Shown: positions 63,178 through 64,000 of the stretch, piece by piece
Layout of the letters: each line of letters opens with the position of its first letter
Position numbering within the stretch: position 1 is the stretch's first letter
From: Bacillota bacterium
Lineage (GTDB): Bacteria; Bacillota; Clostridia; Oscillospirales; Acutalibacteraceae
Assembly (NCBI GenBank): GCA_023412715.1
Contig: JAEZCC010000044.1
Span: forward strand, 62,001 to 126,000
DNA: 64,000 nucleotides
Direction of reading: 5' to 3'
Translations under genes and position numbers: made by a program
Notes under the pieces: generated by a model
Told to the model about the DNA's origin: nothing
Databases searched by the model: none
Seen by the model: the letters and a program-made list of their open reading frames with translations, nothing else

Positions 63178-64000
63178 ATGGAAGAAAAAGAAAGATACCG
63201 CGAACTCGTTCGTTTGGTCACGGAATATAACAGGCAGTACCATGAAGAAAACGCGTCGGAGATTTCGGATTTTGAGTTCGACCGGCTTAACGAGGAGCTG
63301 AAAAAGCTTGAGGCGGAACACCCCGACTGGGTGACGCCCGATTCCCCGACGCAGAAGGTGGGCGGGAAGACCAAACGGGAAGCGGGCGTCACCGTAGAGC
63401 ACCATGTGCCGATGCTCTCCATACAGGACGTGTTCCGGAAAGAGGACGTCGTCGCCTGGATGGACGGCGTGCGCGCCGTTCACCCGGACGCGAAGTTTTC
63501 TGTGGAGCACAAAATAGATGGGCTTTCCATGAGCTTGCGCTACCGGAACGGCAGGCTGCAGCTTGCCGAGACAAGGGGGACAGGCTATCAGGGGGAAGAC
63601 GTGACGTTGAACAGCCATGTGATTCCGGACATTGTCCAGGAGCTGGAAATCCCCTACGACTATCTTGAAGTCCGCGGCGAAGTGTATATGTCCCATGCCG
63701 ATTTTGACCGCTTTAACGACAGGCAGGAGGAACTGGGCAAAAAACCGGCCGCCAACCCGAGAAACCTGGCCGCAGGGACTTTAAGGCAGCTTGACCCCGA
63801 AATCACGAAAGAGCGCGGCCTGCGCATGTTCGTCTTCAATGTTCAGGACGGCGCCCCCGAACTGATGCGGTCGCATACGGAAAGCCTGGATTATCTGGAT
63901 TCCAAAGGCGTTCCCGTCGTGCCGCATAAGCTGTGCGTGACGGACGATGAGGTTCTGGCCGAAATCGACCGCATCGGCGAATTGCGGGGGAAGCTGGACT
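63178..64000 (+). CDS. ligA: NAD-dependent DNA ligase LigA, 3' end cut off
   Basis: The first ~274 residues of LigA: the Ia domain (EEKERYRELVRLVTEYNRQYHEEN), then the adenylation domain with the nucleotidylated lysine in HKIDGLSMSLRYRNG (KIDG), RGEVYMSH and NPRNLAAGTLRQLD. The protein is about 660 residues in full, so the OB fold, zinc finger, helix-hairpin-helix and BRCT regions lie beyond the window. The ATG at 63178 is preceded by GGGG at 7-10 bases. The 118 bases before it contain only a GC-rich stretch. Confidence 0.95.
   Translation, partial: MEEKERYRELVRLVTEYNRQYHEENASEISDFEFDRLNEELKKLEAEHPDWVTPDSPTQKVGGKTKREAGVTVEHHVPMLSIQDVFRKEDVVAWMDGVRAVHPDAKFSVEHKIDGLSMSLRYRNGRLQLAETRGTGYQGEDVTLNSHVIPDIVQELEIPYDYLEVRGEVYMSHADFDRFNDRQEELGKKPAANPRNLAAGTLRQLDPEITKERGLRMFVFNVQDGAPELMRSHTESLDYLDSKGVPVVPHKLCVTDDEVLAEIDRIGELRGKLD

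Overview
The window is a stretch of core chromosome from a spore-forming, high-GC member of the Clostridia. It most resembles the Oscillospirales/former Ruminococcaceae, but the genus cannot be set from sequence alone. Evidence: AddAB instead of RecBCD, a PolC-type replicative polymerase, the infC-rpmI-rplT operon behind an attenuated leader, a HisZ plus short HisG pair, an IspH-S1 fusion, the spore gene yunB, NrdR, TrmFO, and Gram-positive gene orders such as dprA-topA-trmFO, nadD-yqeK-rsfS-leuS and pyrH-frr-uppS-cdsA-dxr-rseP-ispG-polC. I see no rRNA, tRNA, CRISPR array, insertion sequence or prophage. Nearly all genes lie on the + strand.

Layout. 1-6.0 kb: addB (5' end cut off) and addA. 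6.1-7.6 kb: promoter, leader and attenuator, then infC (AUU start), rpmI, rplT. 7.6-13 kb: RNA methyltransferase, dprA, topA, trmFO. 13-20.3 kb: plsX, rnc, a radical SAM protein, smc, ftsY. 20.3-25.2 kb: rdgB, a YhbY-type protein, nadD, yqeK, rsfS, leuS, then a strong terminator. 25.3-29.8 kb: an accessory four-gene cassette with its own promoter and terminator: divergent protein kinase, von Willebrand A protein, PP2C phosphatase, Sel1-repeat protein. 29.8-36 kb: small or individually transcribed genes on both strands, namely DUF1294, a zinc-ribbon protein, a GHL10 glycosidase-like lipoprotein/anchored protein, mtaB, an HPr-like protein without the active histidine, an ABC-F ATPase and a small helical protein. 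36-48 kb: a TIM-barrel isomerase, nrdR, then the pyrH-to-polC supercluster (nucleotides, ribosome recycling, isoprenoid and phospholipid synthesis, DNA replication). 48.1-53.4 kb: a histidine operon with an in-frame HisA-HisI fusion and without hisH, hisF or hisC. 53.5-56.1 kb: a 78-aa conserved protein, a DUF5685 protein with isoprenoid-synthase-like aspartate motifs, a J-domain protein with a cysteine-rich tail, and a membrane protein. 56.1-62.3 kb: rpiR-type regulator, flavoprotein, cmk, two plsC paralogues, ispH-rpsA. 62.4-64 kb: yunB and the 5' part of ligA.

How the genes work together. Most of the window is growth machinery with tight translational coupling (many ATGA overlaps). Isoprenoid synthesis recurs: dxr and ispG with uppS in one cluster, and ispH fused to S1 in another. 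Phospholipid synthesis recurs likewise: plsX, cdsA and two plsC genes. The most unusual parts are the kinase/vWA/PP2C/Sel1 cassette, which looks like a reversible phosphorylation switch of the type described beside tellurium-resistance-like stress genes but here without any ter gene; the HisA-HisI fusion; the IspH-S1 fusion with a strong internal Shine-Dalgarno sequence at the junction; the apparent AUU start of rseP; and the DUF5685 aspartate motifs.
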